From Sphingomonas echinoides (lineage in GTDB: Bacteria; Pseudomonadota; Alphaproteobacteria; Sphingomonadales; Sphingomonadaceae): a DNA stretch of 43,758 nt. Under the pieces are notes generated by a model that was not told the DNA's origin, ran no database searches, and saw only the letters and a program-made list of their open reading frames with translations. The stretch is from assembly GCF_029623395.1 (NCBI RefSeq), contig NZ_JAPYKK010000035.1, positions 1 to 43,758 of the forward strand. The letters are read 5' to 3'. The translations under genes were made by a program, and so were the position numbers. Position 1 is the first letter of the stretch. Every line of letters begins with the position of its first letter. Positions 8,203 to 16,293 of this stretch are shown one piece after another.

Positions 8203-8868
8203 TTGCCCACACAACAAGGAGAATTGTCGGGGCGTCGGACCGGCCGAACCGTGCGTGCCGATGCGCAACGCAATGAGGATGCAATCCTTGAAGCAGCCAA
8301 GCAGGTCTTTGCTGCGTCCGGCATCGATGCAACCGTGCGGGAGATTGCCGCTAGGGCGGGCGTCGGAATGGGTACGCTGTACCGGCGTTTTCCAACGCGA
8401 TCCGATCTGATCGCTGGCGTGTTCCGCCGTGAGGTGGATGGCTGCGCCGCAGCGGCAGCGACACTTTCCTTAGAGAATGAGCCTGGAAGGGCAGTCGTTT
8501 TATGGCTTGAGCGCTATTGGCGGTTCTTGACCACAAAGAGAGGACTGGCTGCCGCACTACATTCCGGTGACCCAGCGTTCGACGCACTGCCGGCCTATTT
8601 TCGAGCGAACTTCGAGCCGGCCCTTGCTACACTACTGCGTGACGCCGTTGCCGCCGGCCAGATCCGCGATGATGTTCCGGCCTGGATGCTCCTTCGAGCC
8701 GTTAGCGCGCTCGCAGGGGCGGCAGATGAAGCAGAGCCGGCAGAGGCACATGTGATGTTGGCTTTGATGACGGACGGCCTGCTGCGAGGAAAAGATCGCG
8801 CCCCCGACATAGAGGACAGGCTAGCAACGCCGCTGGGTCAGCACGGTGACGTGACGCACTATTCCTGA
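8203..8868 (+). CDS. TetR/AcrR-family transcriptional regulator
   Basis: The N-terminal helix-turn-helix domain is clear: RADAQRNEDAILEAAKQVFAA, then TVREIAARAGVGMGTLYRRFPTRSDLIAGVF. The ligand domain is helical, with LERYWRFLTTKRGLAAAL and a hydrophobic C-terminal helix, as in the subfamily with the TetR_C_43-like ligand domain. The frame is open from ATG 8149, but that start would place operator site 2 inside the gene. The TTG at 8203 has GGGAG six bases upstream and gives 221 residues, so it is preferred. A GTG at 8251 is another option. It probably represses itself and the divergent alpha/beta-hydrolase. Its end overlaps the convergent HxlR gene by 10 bp. Confidence 0.75.
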   Translation: MPTQQGELSGRRTGRTVRADAQRNEDAILEAAKQVFAASGIDATVREIAARAGVGMGTLYRRFPTRSDLIAGVFRREVDGCAAAAATLSLENEPGRAVVLWLERYWRFLTTKRGLAAALHSGDPAFDALPAYFRANFEPALATLLRDAVAAGQIRDDVPAWMLLRAVSALAGAADEAEPAEAHVMLALMTDGLLRGKDRAPDIEDRLATPLGQHGDVTHYS

Positions 8869-9239
8869 TCCTCAAGTCTCGACGCGTCATAGCTTAACTG
8901 CGCTCGCTCCAGCTCAGTCCCGTTTTCCAATGACCAAGTATAGAGCGCCGCGAAGGGCTCACGGAGTGACCCACCCAATCTCGTGATTGTGTACTCAACG
9001 CCAATTGGCTGGGTCGGCAGAACACGGCGGCTGATGAGGCCCGCGCGTTCTAGCCGCTTCAAAGCGTCCGAGAGGGCCTTGTGCGTGATGCCGTCAAGAC
9101 GACGCTTTAAGTCATTGAAGCGCGCTGGTTGCGTGCACAGGACATTGAGGATCAGAACCGTCCACTTGTTTGCGATCTGCTCCAGGATAGGCCTCGTAGC
9201 GCTCACATCAAGCGGCAGAACGATGTCACCAGTAGCCAT
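8859..9239 (-). CDS. HxlR-family transcriptional regulator
   Basis: A 126-residue winged-helix regulator that covers the HxlR domain almost completely: PILEQIANKWTVLILNVL, FNDLKRRLDGITHKALSDALKRLERAGLISRRV and PIGVEYTITRLGGSL. No Cys is present, so a redox-sensing Cys like that of HypR or QorR is absent and ligand or aldehyde sensing is more plausible. It is divergent from an SDR that heads a run of reductase genes. The 95 bp between them carry a long inverted repeat (9242-9304), the likely operator. ATG 9239 has GGAGA nine bases upstream. HxlR proteins usually control an adjacent oxidoreductase. Confidence 0.85.
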   Translation of the reverse strand: MATGDIVLPLDVSATRPILEQIANKWTVLILNVLCTQPARFNDLKRRLDGITHKALSDALKRLERAGLISRRVLPTQPIGVEYTITRLGGSLREPFAALYTWSLENGTELERAQLSYDASRLEDQE

Positions 9240-9241
9240 GG

Positions 9242-9304
9242 GTATACATCTCCATATCTAGGCACCGACAGGTGCGTTCTTGTGCTTAGATATGGGGAAT
9301 ATAC
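9242..9304. promoter_or_regulatory. Long inverted repeat, HxlR operator candidate
   Basis: CCATATCTAGGCAC (9252-9265) faces GTGCTTAGATATGG (9282-9295) with one mismatch and a 16-base spacer. Symmetry continues outward as GTATA (9242-9246) and TATAC (9300-9304). The element fills the promoter region between the divergent HxlR and SDR genes. This matches the family habit of binding dyads in the shared promoter. Confidence 0.65.
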
Positions 9305-9334
9305 TTAGACGTCACCACGTTTCAGTGAGGACGT

Positions 9335-10060
9335 ATGAGCAAGCTTACGGGTAAAGTCGCGGTTGTGATCGGCGGGCAAGACGGCATCGGCGGTGCCATC
9401 GTGCAGCGTTTCGCGGTAGAAGGCGCGACGGTATATGCGACCAGTCGACGAGCCGAACAGAGTGAGACAACGCACGGCAAAGGCGCGGTGCGTGCGCGTC
9501 GCGTAGACGCTTCGGATCCAGCCGACATAATGGCATTCTTTGTGTCGGTTGAGCGCGAGGCGGGGCAGGTGGACGTCCTAGTCGTAAATGCCGGCATCGC
9601 TGAATTCGCTACGCTCGACACTGTTGACGACGACCACATTGATCGCACCCTCGGGCTAAACGTGCGCTCACTTCTATTCGCGACGAAGGCTGCCACAGCG
9701 ATCATGCCTCGAGGTGGAGCTGTGGTGCTGGTGGGGTCGATCGCGGGTGCGATCGGCACCAAGGGCTATGGCGTCTATGGCGCGAGCAAAGCGGCGGTGC
9801 GCTCTTTTGCGAGAACCTGGGCCAATGAGCTCGCTCCGCGCGGGATCCGGGTCAATGTCGTGGCGCCCGGGCCAACCGATACCGCCATGTTCGCGGCGGC
9901 CTCAGACGAGGTGCGCGGAACGCTGACGCAGTTAATCCCTCTGGGCCGCATGGGCCGTCCCGATGAGGTCGCATCGGCCGCACTGTTCCTCGTCAGTGAC
10001 GAGAGCAGCTTCATCACCGGCGCGGAGCTGCCGGTCGATGGCGGAATGGCACAGGTCTAA
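9335..10060 (+). CDS. SDR family oxidoreductase
   Basis: A 241-residue short-chain dehydrogenase/reductase: cofactor loop GGQDGIG at residues 13-19 (an unusual Gln-Asp variant of TGxxxGIG), NAG at 85-87, and triad Ser135, Tyr148, Lys152 (YGASK). The C-terminal AELPVDGGMAQV is typical of the FabG-like group. ATSRR after beta-2 suggests NADP. ATG 9335 has GAGGA three bases upstream. It is the first gene after the HxlR operator and is followed after 27 bp by an exported hydrolase. Likely a carbonyl reductase whose expression is released by HxlR; the substrate is unknown. Confidence 0.85.
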   Translation: MSKLTGKVAVVIGGQDGIGGAIVQRFAVEGATVYATSRRAEQSETTHGKGAVRARRVDASDPADIMAFFVSVEREAGQVDVLVVNAGIAEFATLDTVDDDHIDRTLGLNVRSLLFATKAATAIMPRGGAVVLVGSIAGAIGTKGYGVYGASKAAVRSFARTWANELAPRGIRVNVVAPGPTDTAMFAAASDEVRGTLTQLIPLGRMGRPDEVASAALFLVSDESSFITGAELPVDGGMAQV

Positions 10061-10087
10061 TCTCTCAGATCAGCAGGACTACTTACA

Positions 10088-11311
10088 ATGTCATCTTTCT
10101 TAGCGCGCAGCGGCCGCAACTTTGTGGCCGTTCTCCTAACCACCTCGCTCGGAATCGCCAGCGTCGCGCTCGCACTGCAACCTGCATCTGGCCGGGCACC
10201 GATCACCCTTCGGGCGGCTACGACTCAGCCAGCGATCTCCGGCGTCGACGCCAACGTAAGGCTTCTCCACCATACCATGCTCGGTGTCGGAGGGCGGCCG
10301 GTGCCAGCCACGACACTATTGCTGACACCCAAGGGCACGCCGCCTGTGGGGGGGTGGCCGATCGTTGCTTGGGAGCATGGCACCACCACGCCAGGACAGA
10401 AAAGCTGTGCGCCGAGTCAAACATCCGAGCTCGACGGCGGCCTGACCAAAGACGGCTTCAAAAGCGATTATGCTTGGCAGATCAATGAATTCATTGGAGC
10501 CGGCTACGCAGTGGTCGCGCCTGACCTGGAAGGCCTCGGTCCTGATGCAACCACCCCGTACCCCTATTATGATCTGTCCAGCCTCGCTCGATCGTTGGTA
10601 GCGGGTGTCGTTGCGGCTCGGTTCGCCGAGCCTCGCCTGTCTGATCGCTGGGCGGCGGTTGGACACTCGGACGGTGGTCACGGCGTGCTCGGCGCCGAAG
10701 CATTGGCAGGCGAAGCCGATGGGATGACCTACGTTGGTACGGTCGCATCTGCACCCTACGTTGCAATAGAGGCTCACGCTGCCCGCTTCGGGGCGAATGG
10801 CAAGGCAGCGACCAGCAGGCAAGCAGCTCTGCAGGGCAAGATGATGCAGCAGTTCCAGGGGGCGCTTATGGCGACCGGCCTCAAAGCTGAGCGGCCGTCC
10901 TTCGACGAGACGTCAATCATGGGTCCGGATCTGGCCGCGACGTTACCCCGCTTCCGCTCACTCTGCTCGGTGGCAGCAATCGGTACGATCGACGCAGCAG
11001 TGAAGGCGAAGGGTGATGATTTTCGAGGATTGAAGTTGGATTGGGCAAACCAGCCGCAGATGCGCGCCTTCATCGCGGCCAACGATCCAGCAGTCAAACC
11101 GGGCTACACGCTGCGTAAGCCCGTCCTGATCGTTCAGGGTAATGCTGACCCATTCGTCTTGGAGCCGCTTCAAACGCCGTTTGTAGACCGGCTAAAGGCG
11201 ACCGGCGCGCCCGTCACATACACGGTCTACGACGGTGCGGACCACTTCTCCGTCATACGCGAGGCCGATGGCGATGTGCTGGCCTTCCTGCGCCAGCGCT
11301 TTGCCCGCTGA
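10088..11311 (+). CDS. Exported alpha/beta-hydrolase (secretory-lipase-like)
   Basis: A 407-residue protein with a signal peptide (residues 1-30, hydrophobic core VAVLLTTSLGIASVALAL). The hydrolase core shows GHSDGGHG with nucleophile Ser194, an oxyanion region VAWEHGTT at 94-101, an acid in QGNADPFV and the catalytic His in GADHFSV, all in normal order. It resembles secretory lipases and related esterases that act on esters in the periplasm or outside. It sits 27 bp after an SDR and 54 bp before an NADP oxidoreductase, so it is probably part of the HxlR-controlled unit. The pairing of an esterase with reductases suggests release and reduction of a carbonyl compound; this is inference. Confidence 0.75.
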   Translation: MSSFLARSGRNFVAVLLTTSLGIASVALALQPASGRAPITLRAATTQPAISGVDANVRLLHHTMLGVGGRPVPATTLLLTPKGTPPVGGWPIVAWEHGTTTPGQKSCAPSQTSELDGGLTKDGFKSDYAWQINEFIGAGYAVVAPDLEGLGPDATTPYPYYDLSSLARSLVAGVVAARFAEPRLSDRWAAVGHSDGGHGVLGAEALAGEADGMTYVGTVASAPYVAIEAHAARFGANGKAATSRQAALQGKMMQQFQGALMATGLKAERPSFDETSIMGPDLAATLPRFRSLCSVAAIGTIDAAVKAKGDDFRGLKLDWANQPQMRAFIAANDPAVKPGYTLRKPVLIVQGNADPFVLEPLQTPFVDRLKATGAPVTYTVYDGADHFSVIREADGDVLAFLRQRFAR

Positions 11312-11365
11312 CGCCTCGCTCAGCCGACCTTGTCGTCGGCAGGGTCATTTTCCCGGAGGACCTTT

Positions 11366-12391
11366 ATGAACCAAGCCATCAATAAACAGGTGCTGCTCGC
11401 CCGCCGGCCCCAGGGCGCTCCCCGCAACGACGATTTCCGCATGGTCGACGCTCCGATGCCTCTCGCTGGGGAGGGCGAGCTGCTGCTGCGCAATCTGTAT
11501 TTGTCTCTGGATCCGTACATGCGCGGACGAATGAACGACGCACGCGGCTCCTATGCGCCACCATACGCGCTCAATGCGCCTCCGGGCGGGGGCACTGTCG
11601 CGCGCGTCCTTACTTCGTACCATGATGGCTTCGCCGAGGGCGATTTAGTGGTGGTGCCCGACGGTGGTTGGCAGTCGTTTGTCGTCTCCGACGGCACAGG
11701 ATTGCGGCACCTGATGCCCGACATGTCGGAGCCGTCGCAGGCTCTTGGCATTCTTGGAATGACCGGGTTCACCGCTTGGTGGGGACTGACCAAAATCGGA
11801 AGACCGCAGGCTGGCGACACGCTGGTGGTATCAGCCGCAGCTGGCGCGGTCGGTTCTGTCGTCGGGCAAATAGGTCGGCTTCTCGGCTGTCGCGTTGTGG
11901 GCATAGCAGGCGGAGCGGACAAATGTCGCCATGTCGCGCAGGATCTCGGCTTTGACGCTTGTGTCGACTACCGCGCACACGATTTCGCCGGTCAGCTTGC
12001 ACAGGAGACAAACGCTGCCATCGATATCTACTTCGAGAATGTCGGCGGTGCGGTACGGGACGCTGTCTGGCCGCTACTCAACAACGATGCGCGCGTACCC
12101 GTATGCGGCCTGGTGTCAGGCTACAACGGTGCAATAGCAGGAGAAAGAGTTGGAATTCATGAATTCCTCACGACGCTGATCGTCAAACGCATTCGCTTGG
12201 AAGGCTTTCTGAACGCCGACCATCTGGAGGAATTCCCGACCTTCGAAAGGCAGGTTCGGGGCTGGCTTGATGATCGCCAACTGCTGGTTTCCGAAACTAT
12301 TGTCGAGGGCCTCGATAAGGCGCCTGCGGCCTTTATCGGCCTGCTCGAGGGCAACTACACGGGCAAACTGATCGTGAAGCTGCCGGAATGA
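11366..12391 (+). CDS. NADP-dependent oxidoreductase, zinc-free MDR (CurA-like)
   Basis: A 341-residue medium-chain reductase of the leukotriene B4 dehydrogenase/CurA type. LYLSLDPYMRGRM near residues 44-56 is the family signature, and the nucleotide-binding AAAGAVGSVVGQIGRL is intact. There is no Zn-binding Cys cluster. These enzymes reduce the double bond of alpha,beta-unsaturated ketones and aldehydes with NADPH. The frame opens at 11330, but ATG 11366 follows GGAGGA by five bases and matches the family start. It lies between an exported hydrolase and an aldo/keto reductase on the same strand, consistent with a carbonyl-detoxifying unit. The exact substrate is unknown. Confidence 0.85.
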   Translation: MNQAINKQVLLARRPQGAPRNDDFRMVDAPMPLAGEGELLLRNLYLSLDPYMRGRMNDARGSYAPPYALNAPPGGGTVARVLTSYHDGFAEGDLVVVPDGGWQSFVVSDGTGLRHLMPDMSEPSQALGILGMTGFTAWWGLTKIGRPQAGDTLVVSAAAGAVGSVVGQIGRLLGCRVVGIAGGADKCRHVAQDLGFDACVDYRAHDFAGQLAQETNAAIDIYFENVGGAVRDAVWPLLNNDARVPVCGLVSGYNGAIAGERVGIHEFLTTLIVKRIRLEGFLNADHLEEFPTFERQVRGWLDDRQLLVSETIVEGLDKAPAAFIGLLEGNYTGKLIVKLPE

Positions 12392-12453
12392 TGCCGGGTC
12401 GAACAACCCAACCACTCATTTGACCTACTCAACAGACCATGCAGGAGACCGCT

Positions 12454-13488
12454 ATGCTCTATCGAAATCTTGGACGGACCGGCATCAAGGTCAGCCCTTA
12501 CTGCTTGGGCGCGATGATGTTCGGCAAGATTGCAAACACCGACCATGATGCCTGCATCCGCATCATTCACAAGGCACTCGATTTCGGAATTAATTTCATC
12601 GACACCGCCGATCGATACAGCGACGGAGAGTCCGAGGCGATTGTCGGCAAGGCGCTCAAAGGGCGCCGCGACCATGTCGTACTCGCTACCAAGTTCACCG
12701 GGCCCATGGGGCAGGACCCGAACCAGCAGGGTGCCTCGCGCCGATGGATCGTACAAGCCGTCGAAGGCTCGCTTCGCCGGTTGGGGACGGATCACATCGA
12801 CCTCTACCAGGTTCACCGCATGCCGGCCGACACCGATGTAGAGGAGATCCTGTCGACGCTCACTGACTTGATGCGAGCGGGCAAGATCCGGGCGTTTGGC
12901 GCATCCACCGTGCCCGCCTCCGACATCGTCGAAGCGCAGCACATTGCGGAGCGCCGCGGCCTCGGCCGCTTTCGTACTGAACAGCCTCCCTATTCTATTC
13001 TCAACCGCGCGATCGAACGCGAGGTACTGCCGACCTGCCAGCGCTACGGCATGGGCGTGATGGCCTGGAGTCCGCTCGCCAAAGGCATGCTGACCGGCAA
13101 ATACCGAAAAGGCCAGACAACGCCGGACTCACTGCGCGCGAAGTTCTTTCCCAAGGCGATGTCCGATGAGAGCAGCTTGGACGCCGTCGAGCAGCTCATC
13201 CCGCTGGCAGAGAGTGCGGACATCTCGCTAATGCACATGGCGCTGGCGTTCGTCATGTCGCATCCGGCGCTCACGGCCGCGATCATCGGCCCGCGTACCG
13301 AGGAGCACCTCGACGGCTTGCTGAGTGGCGCGACCGTGCGGCTAAGCGACGAGGTGCTGGATCGTATCGATGAAATCGTGCCGCCTGGCGTGGACCTCGC
13401 ACCACTAGAGGGCGCTGCCTATGCATCTCCGGCTATATCGAGCAGCCTTCTACGTCGCAGGAACGCCGACGAGCGCGCCGCCGCCTGA
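12454..13488 (+). CDS. Aldo/keto reductase
   Basis: A 344-residue aldo/keto reductase. The catalytic tetrad is visible: Asp50 (FIDTAD), Tyr55 (RYSDGESE), Lys80 (ATKF) and the His in LYQVHR. The barrel continues with FGASTV, AWSPLAKGMLTGKY and the C-terminal NADPH-binding IIGPRTEEHLDGLL. It reduces aldehydes or ketones with NADPH in the cytoplasm and resembles the YajO/Tas-like group. ATG 12454 is preferred to 12439 because AGGAG lies eight bases upstream of it. It is the last gene of the co-directional run after the HxlR operator and is followed by a hairpin. The substrate is not predictable. Confidence 0.88.
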   Translation: MLYRNLGRTGIKVSPYCLGAMMFGKIANTDHDACIRIIHKALDFGINFIDTADRYSDGESEAIVGKALKGRRDHVVLATKFTGPMGQDPNQQGASRRWIVQAVEGSLRRLGTDHIDLYQVHRMPADTDVEEILSTLTDLMRAGKIRAFGASTVPASDIVEAQHIAERRGLGRFRTEQPPYSILNRAIEREVLPTCQRYGMGVMAWSPLAKGMLTGKYRKGQTTPDSLRAKFFPKAMSDESSLDAVEQLIPLAESADISLMHMALAFVMSHPALTAAIIGPRTEEHLDGLLSGATVRLSDEVLDRIDEIVPPGVDLAPLEGAAYASPAISSSLLRRRNADERAAA

Positions 13489-13493
13489 TGCTG

Positions 13494-13527
13494 CACTAGC
13501 GGGTGCGAGTCATCGCGCCCGTTAGTG
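13494..13527 (+). terminator. Hairpin after aldo/keto reductase
   Basis: CACTAGCGGGTGCG (13494-13507) pairs with CGCGCCCGTTAGTG (13514-13527), allowing two G-U pairs, with a 6-base loop. It starts six bases after the stop codon. No T-run follows, so strength is uncertain, but its position fits the end of the reductase unit. Confidence 0.5.
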
Positions 13528-13724
13528 CCGTTAGCCATCGGTGCATAGGTGGCGAGCGTACGCAGTTCGCTGAAGCATCCGCCGCCCAGTGACTCGCGAA
13601 CGGTTGGACGAGCTGCCGGGGCTATTTGGCGGCACGCCTTACCTATAACTCCTGATCGAGCTGCGGCTCAGCGGTCGCCATGCTGATATCGGAGCGGAGG
13701 GCATCGATATCGTCGTCCACATCA

Positions 13725-13737
13725 CCCCCCCCCCCCC
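13725..13737. repeat. Homopolymer tract of 13 C
   Basis: Thirteen consecutive C residues lie three bases beyond the stop codon of the minus-strand metallopeptidase gene. The tract is G13 on that gene's strand, so it is 3' to the coding region and cannot shift its frame. It may be length-variable or a sequencing weak point. Confidence 0.9.
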
Positions 13738-13740
13738 GCG

Positions 13741-14721
13741 CTAACCCAGCCGTTTGCTAAGGTTCTCGTTCAGCATGTCGGTAGCGCTGCGAGTGACCGA
13801 GCCGCCGTCAACCCTGCCAGGGCGCGACGTGAGTTCCCGCATCCAGTTTTGCACGGCAGCTTGACCGTGAATTGCCTCGAGGTCGCGAAACACGCGCCAC
13901 GAACCTTCGTAGCGAGGCTTCAGATTGCTCTCATCGCTGGTGACGTCGTCCGGTCCGATGCTGAAACTGCGGTCAGAAAGCGAGGGAGTGTAGGCCGGGT
14001 CAGCTTCCATCCTGCGGCGCTCCTCTGGTGGAACTTGGCGCATGATCGCCTCCCGCTTGACCCGCATGCCGCCCCAACTACCGAGCGCCAAGGGCTGTTT
14101 GCTGGCCTCGAACAAGCCCTGAGAGCGCCTTACGTCGGCTTGAGCCTCTTCCGGTGACAGCCGCTGACGGACCTTGCGACTGATCCATTCCGCATGACCT
14201 TCCTCAAGCCAGCGGGGAACTACGGACCCCGCGCGTTTTTGAAAGCGATGAACCTGTTCATGCGGCATGGTGAGGACAATCATAGACTGCGCTTCGTTGC
14301 CAAGACTGCCGTTGGCTTCCACATGGATCTTCCACCGCGTCACGGTCTGGTTCGGTGGGGCGACGTAGTTGCCATCGGTCGTGAACACCGAAGAGAACCA
14401 CTGTTCCCGCGCGCTCACCTCACCGAGTTCAACCGCCAGCAGTCTTAGCTGTGCGCCGAGGCAGGCCGCGCGCGCATACGCAGCTTTCTCGCCAGCGCGG
14501 TCATAATACGCCAGCATCCATGCGCCGCTCTGTTGATCGGTGATGCGTAGCTTGGGCAGGTCACCGGGGTCTGCAATAGAGCGCTCGACCTGAATGCCGG
14601 CCAGCCGCGGACGCTTTCCAATAGGTGCGGCGCATGCCATTCTTGCGTGATCGACAAACCCCCGATTAGTCGCTCCAGCGGGAGTGGTCATCAGCGCGAT
14701 CGTCATCATCAACATAGACAT
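13741..14721 (-). CDS. Exported HExxH zinc metallopeptidase-like protein
   Basis: A 326-residue protein with a short signal peptide (residues 1-17, ending AGA). The central part carries PHEQVH (HExxH, His154-Glu155 and His158) followed 16 residues later by WLEEGHAEW, giving the third zinc ligand Glu174. This is the gluzincin pattern of peptidase-MA-like proteins. It therefore probably acts in the periplasm as a zinc peptidase, or as an inactive relative of one. The C-terminal third is helical, with a conserved-looking SWRVFRDLEAIHG element typical of the helical end of these domains. GGAG lies nine bases before the ATG. Neighbours give no clue to the target. Confidence 0.65.
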   Translation of the reverse strand: MSMLMMTIALMTTPAGATNRGFVDHARMACAAPIGKRPRLAGIQVERSIADPGDLPKLRITDQQSGAWMLAYYDRAGEKAAYARAACLGAQLRLLAVELGEVSAREQWFSSVFTTDGNYVAPPNQTVTRWKIHVEANGSLGNEAQSMIVLTMPHEQVHRFQKRAGSVVPRWLEEGHAEWISRKVRQRLSPEEAQADVRRSQGLFEASKQPLALGSWGGMRVKREAIMRQVPPEERRRMEADPAYTPSLSDRSFSIGPDDVTSDESNLKPRYEGSWRVFRDLEAIHGQAAVQNWMRELTSRPGRVDGGSVTRSATDMLNENLSKRLG

Positions 14722-15202
14722 GCCGCAGCTCTCCAGGCCCTATGCCGGACTAGTATGCCACGGCCCTAGGCGTCGTAGCGGCCGCGTTCAAAGTTCGTAA
14801 GCCCGCGTGTTAGGGGCGGCTGCTCACGGCGAGCCTGCAGTGCGTTTCCGATCGATCGACTAAGCGTTATCAGTCCCGCCGCCTCGTTCGGCCGGCCTCA
14901 AGATGCGGATCCAACCCCTGGCGAGGCTTCTACGTGCCGGTTAGATGGGTGCCGTATGGTCCTCCTTGGTTAGGCCTTCAGCCGGACCAAGCGAGCAAAT
15001 CGACCGGAAATCTAAACGTTGTTCCTACACATAAAACAGACCGGCCAGGAGCTGGTACCATAGAGCATACCCAAAATGTACCGCGAGAAGCCGCGATCAA
15101 TCGATGCCTGTCTGCGAGGGTGGGCGACGTGGGGAGACTGCCAACCGGGAACGTATGGAACCGCACCCTAGGTTGAGCTATATATCCCGTTAGGAGACTA
15201 CG
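14722..15202. other. Intergenic region with repeat C copy
   Basis: About 480 bp between the divergent metallopeptidase gene and a small-protein gene. It contains family C repeat copy 2. An 80-codon frame through the repeat (14934-15176) is not conserved in copy 1, which has stops in that frame, so it is not called. The stretch 14770-14930 shows nothing recognisable. Confidence 0.5.
14946..15128 (+). repeat. Dispersed repeat family C, copy 2
   Basis: Shares GGGTGCCGTATGGTCCTC (14947-14964) exactly with copy 1 at 4847, then TTCAGCCGGACC, AGACCGGCC and CATACCCAAAATGTACCG in the same order and with similar spacing. It ends near GAGGGTGGGCG, similar to the end of copy 1. It sits just upstream of the small-gene/Abi-like patch. 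Confidence 0.6.
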
Positions 15203-15370
15203 ATGCAGCTGAACACCACGGAATCGATTGATCTGGGCCGACAGGTCCACCGTGCGTTTGGTAGCTGGAAAAAGGCTCGCGAGGCCGCCACGAAGACCAA
15301 CGACGGCGTCTATCGTCTCAACAAGGATCAGCTCCTAACGGCCGCGAAGAGCACCAAGCCGGAGGAATGA
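15203..15370 (+). CDS. Small basic hypothetical protein (55 aa)
   Basis: An ATG at 15203 with AGGAG seven bases upstream opens a 55-residue frame beginning MQLNTTESIDLGRQVHRAFG and ending STKPEE. It is helical and basic (SWKKAREAATKTND, LNKDQLLTAAKS) and has no membrane segment. Its stop codon overlaps the next gene's start in ATGA, so the two are translationally coupled. This, together with the good ribosome site, is the main support for the gene. No family is recognised. It could be a partner or regulator of the coupled membrane protein. Confidence 0.6.
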   Translation: MQLNTTESIDLGRQVHRAFGSWKKAREAATKTNDGVYRLNKDQLLTAAKSTKPEE

Positions 15371-16095
15371 CGTTCGGTTACGCACTGCTCGGCGCCTTAC
15401 TACTCCTGCTGCCGGGATTTGCAGGCTACTACGGGACTAGGCTTGGCGAAGCGGGTGACTTGGTTTCGCCGCGCCCCGACCGTCCGAATTCCAACCAGAC
15501 GATCTTCCTAGTGGTCTTTATCGCCCTTCTTGCTCACACGGTGGGGGCATTAGTTTTTGGCGTGAACGAGGTGATCGCCAGCTATGGAGGCAGGGTCGCC
15601 ACCTTGCCTATCGAACCAAACCCTTATCGTATTTTGTGGAGAGCCAAGGCGCCAGGTGGGCTGTCCGGTGCCGGATTCGCGTGGGAGCTCATATATTCTC
15701 TGATGCTCACTGTGGGCACCGGCCACATTTTTCAGAAGCTTGCTCATCGAAATCCCGTTACGACGGTTACCGCGCCGCTGCGTTTCGGCTGGCTGCTACC
15801 GATCGCTAGGCAGGTAGAAGCAGGAAGCCATGTCGTCATCGGCTACGTCCTGACAACTATGGGACATGATGGCGCCTGGATTGCGTATGAAGGGATCGTG
15901 CGCCGCCTCGCTTTAAACGACGATGACGCCATCGAGATGATTGTGTTGGAGCAGTGCGACCGCTTTGTCGTGCGGCTTGTGGACGGTAAGGTCGAACGGG
16001 TAGATACCGAAGGCCAGACAATCGAGCTCATCCAGCTTCGCAATGATCAGGTGGCAAACTACGCGCTTGAGGTCCTGGAGGTCGCCGCGACCTAA
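15367..16095 (+). CDS. Hypothetical membrane protein coupled to small gene
   Basis: A 242-residue protein with an N-terminal hydrophobic segment (residues 3-22, ALLGALLLLLPGFAGYYG), a second at about 46-68 and a third at about 107-125. A soluble C-terminal domain of about 100 residues follows, with a beta-rich HVVIGYVLTTMGHDGAWIAYEGIV region. The arrangement recalls DUF6338-type proteins, but this could not be verified. It overlaps the upstream 55-residue gene by four bases. A partial family C repeat and an Abi_C protein gene follow. Membrane proteins with a soluble cytosolic domain next to Abi-like genes are common in defence loci; that role is inference. Confidence 0.6.
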   Translation: MTFGYALLGALLLLLPGFAGYYGTRLGEAGDLVSPRPDRPNSNQTIFLVVFIALLAHTVGALVFGVNEVIASYGGRVATLPIEPNPYRILWRAKAPGGLSGAGFAWELIYSLMLTVGTGHIFQKLAHRNPVTTVTAPLRFGWLLPIARQVEAGSHVVIGYVLTTMGHDGAWIAYEGIVRRLALNDDDAIEMIVLEQCDRFVVRLVDGKVERVDTEGQTIELIQLRNDQVANYALEVLEVAAT

Positions 16096-16119
16096 AGCCG
16101 TGCAAGCCCTCTGACGTGG

Positions 16120-16195
16120 GTAGGTGCGTTGAGGATATACCCAAAACGTACTGCTGGTAGTTTGCGCGGATGACGCGCGAGGCGTGGAAGGGGAG
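16120..16195 (+). repeat. Dispersed repeat family C, partial copy 3
   Basis: GTGCGTTGAGGATATACCCAAAACGTACTG matches the right half of copies 1 and 2; the best-kept word is TATACCCAAAACGTAC. The left half with the GGGTGCCG box is missing. It lies in the 198 bp gap between the membrane-protein gene and the Abi_C gene. Confidence 0.5.
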
Positions 16196-16293
16196 GGCGG
16201 CATCCGTATGGCAAGAGGCACCGATAAGCTGATATGGTACGACACTATCCGACACTAGGCGCCTCGGGCGTGTAAGCCTGATTGGTGCCTTCT

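Noticed and set aside
4846..15128. Composite mobile element bounded by direct copies of repeat C
   Set aside because: The two copies are too divergent to be recent element ends, and no transposase or recombinase lies between them.
14934..15176. 80-codon frame through repeat C copy 2
   Set aside because: Copy 1 has stop codons in the matching frame, so the conserved sequence is not coding.
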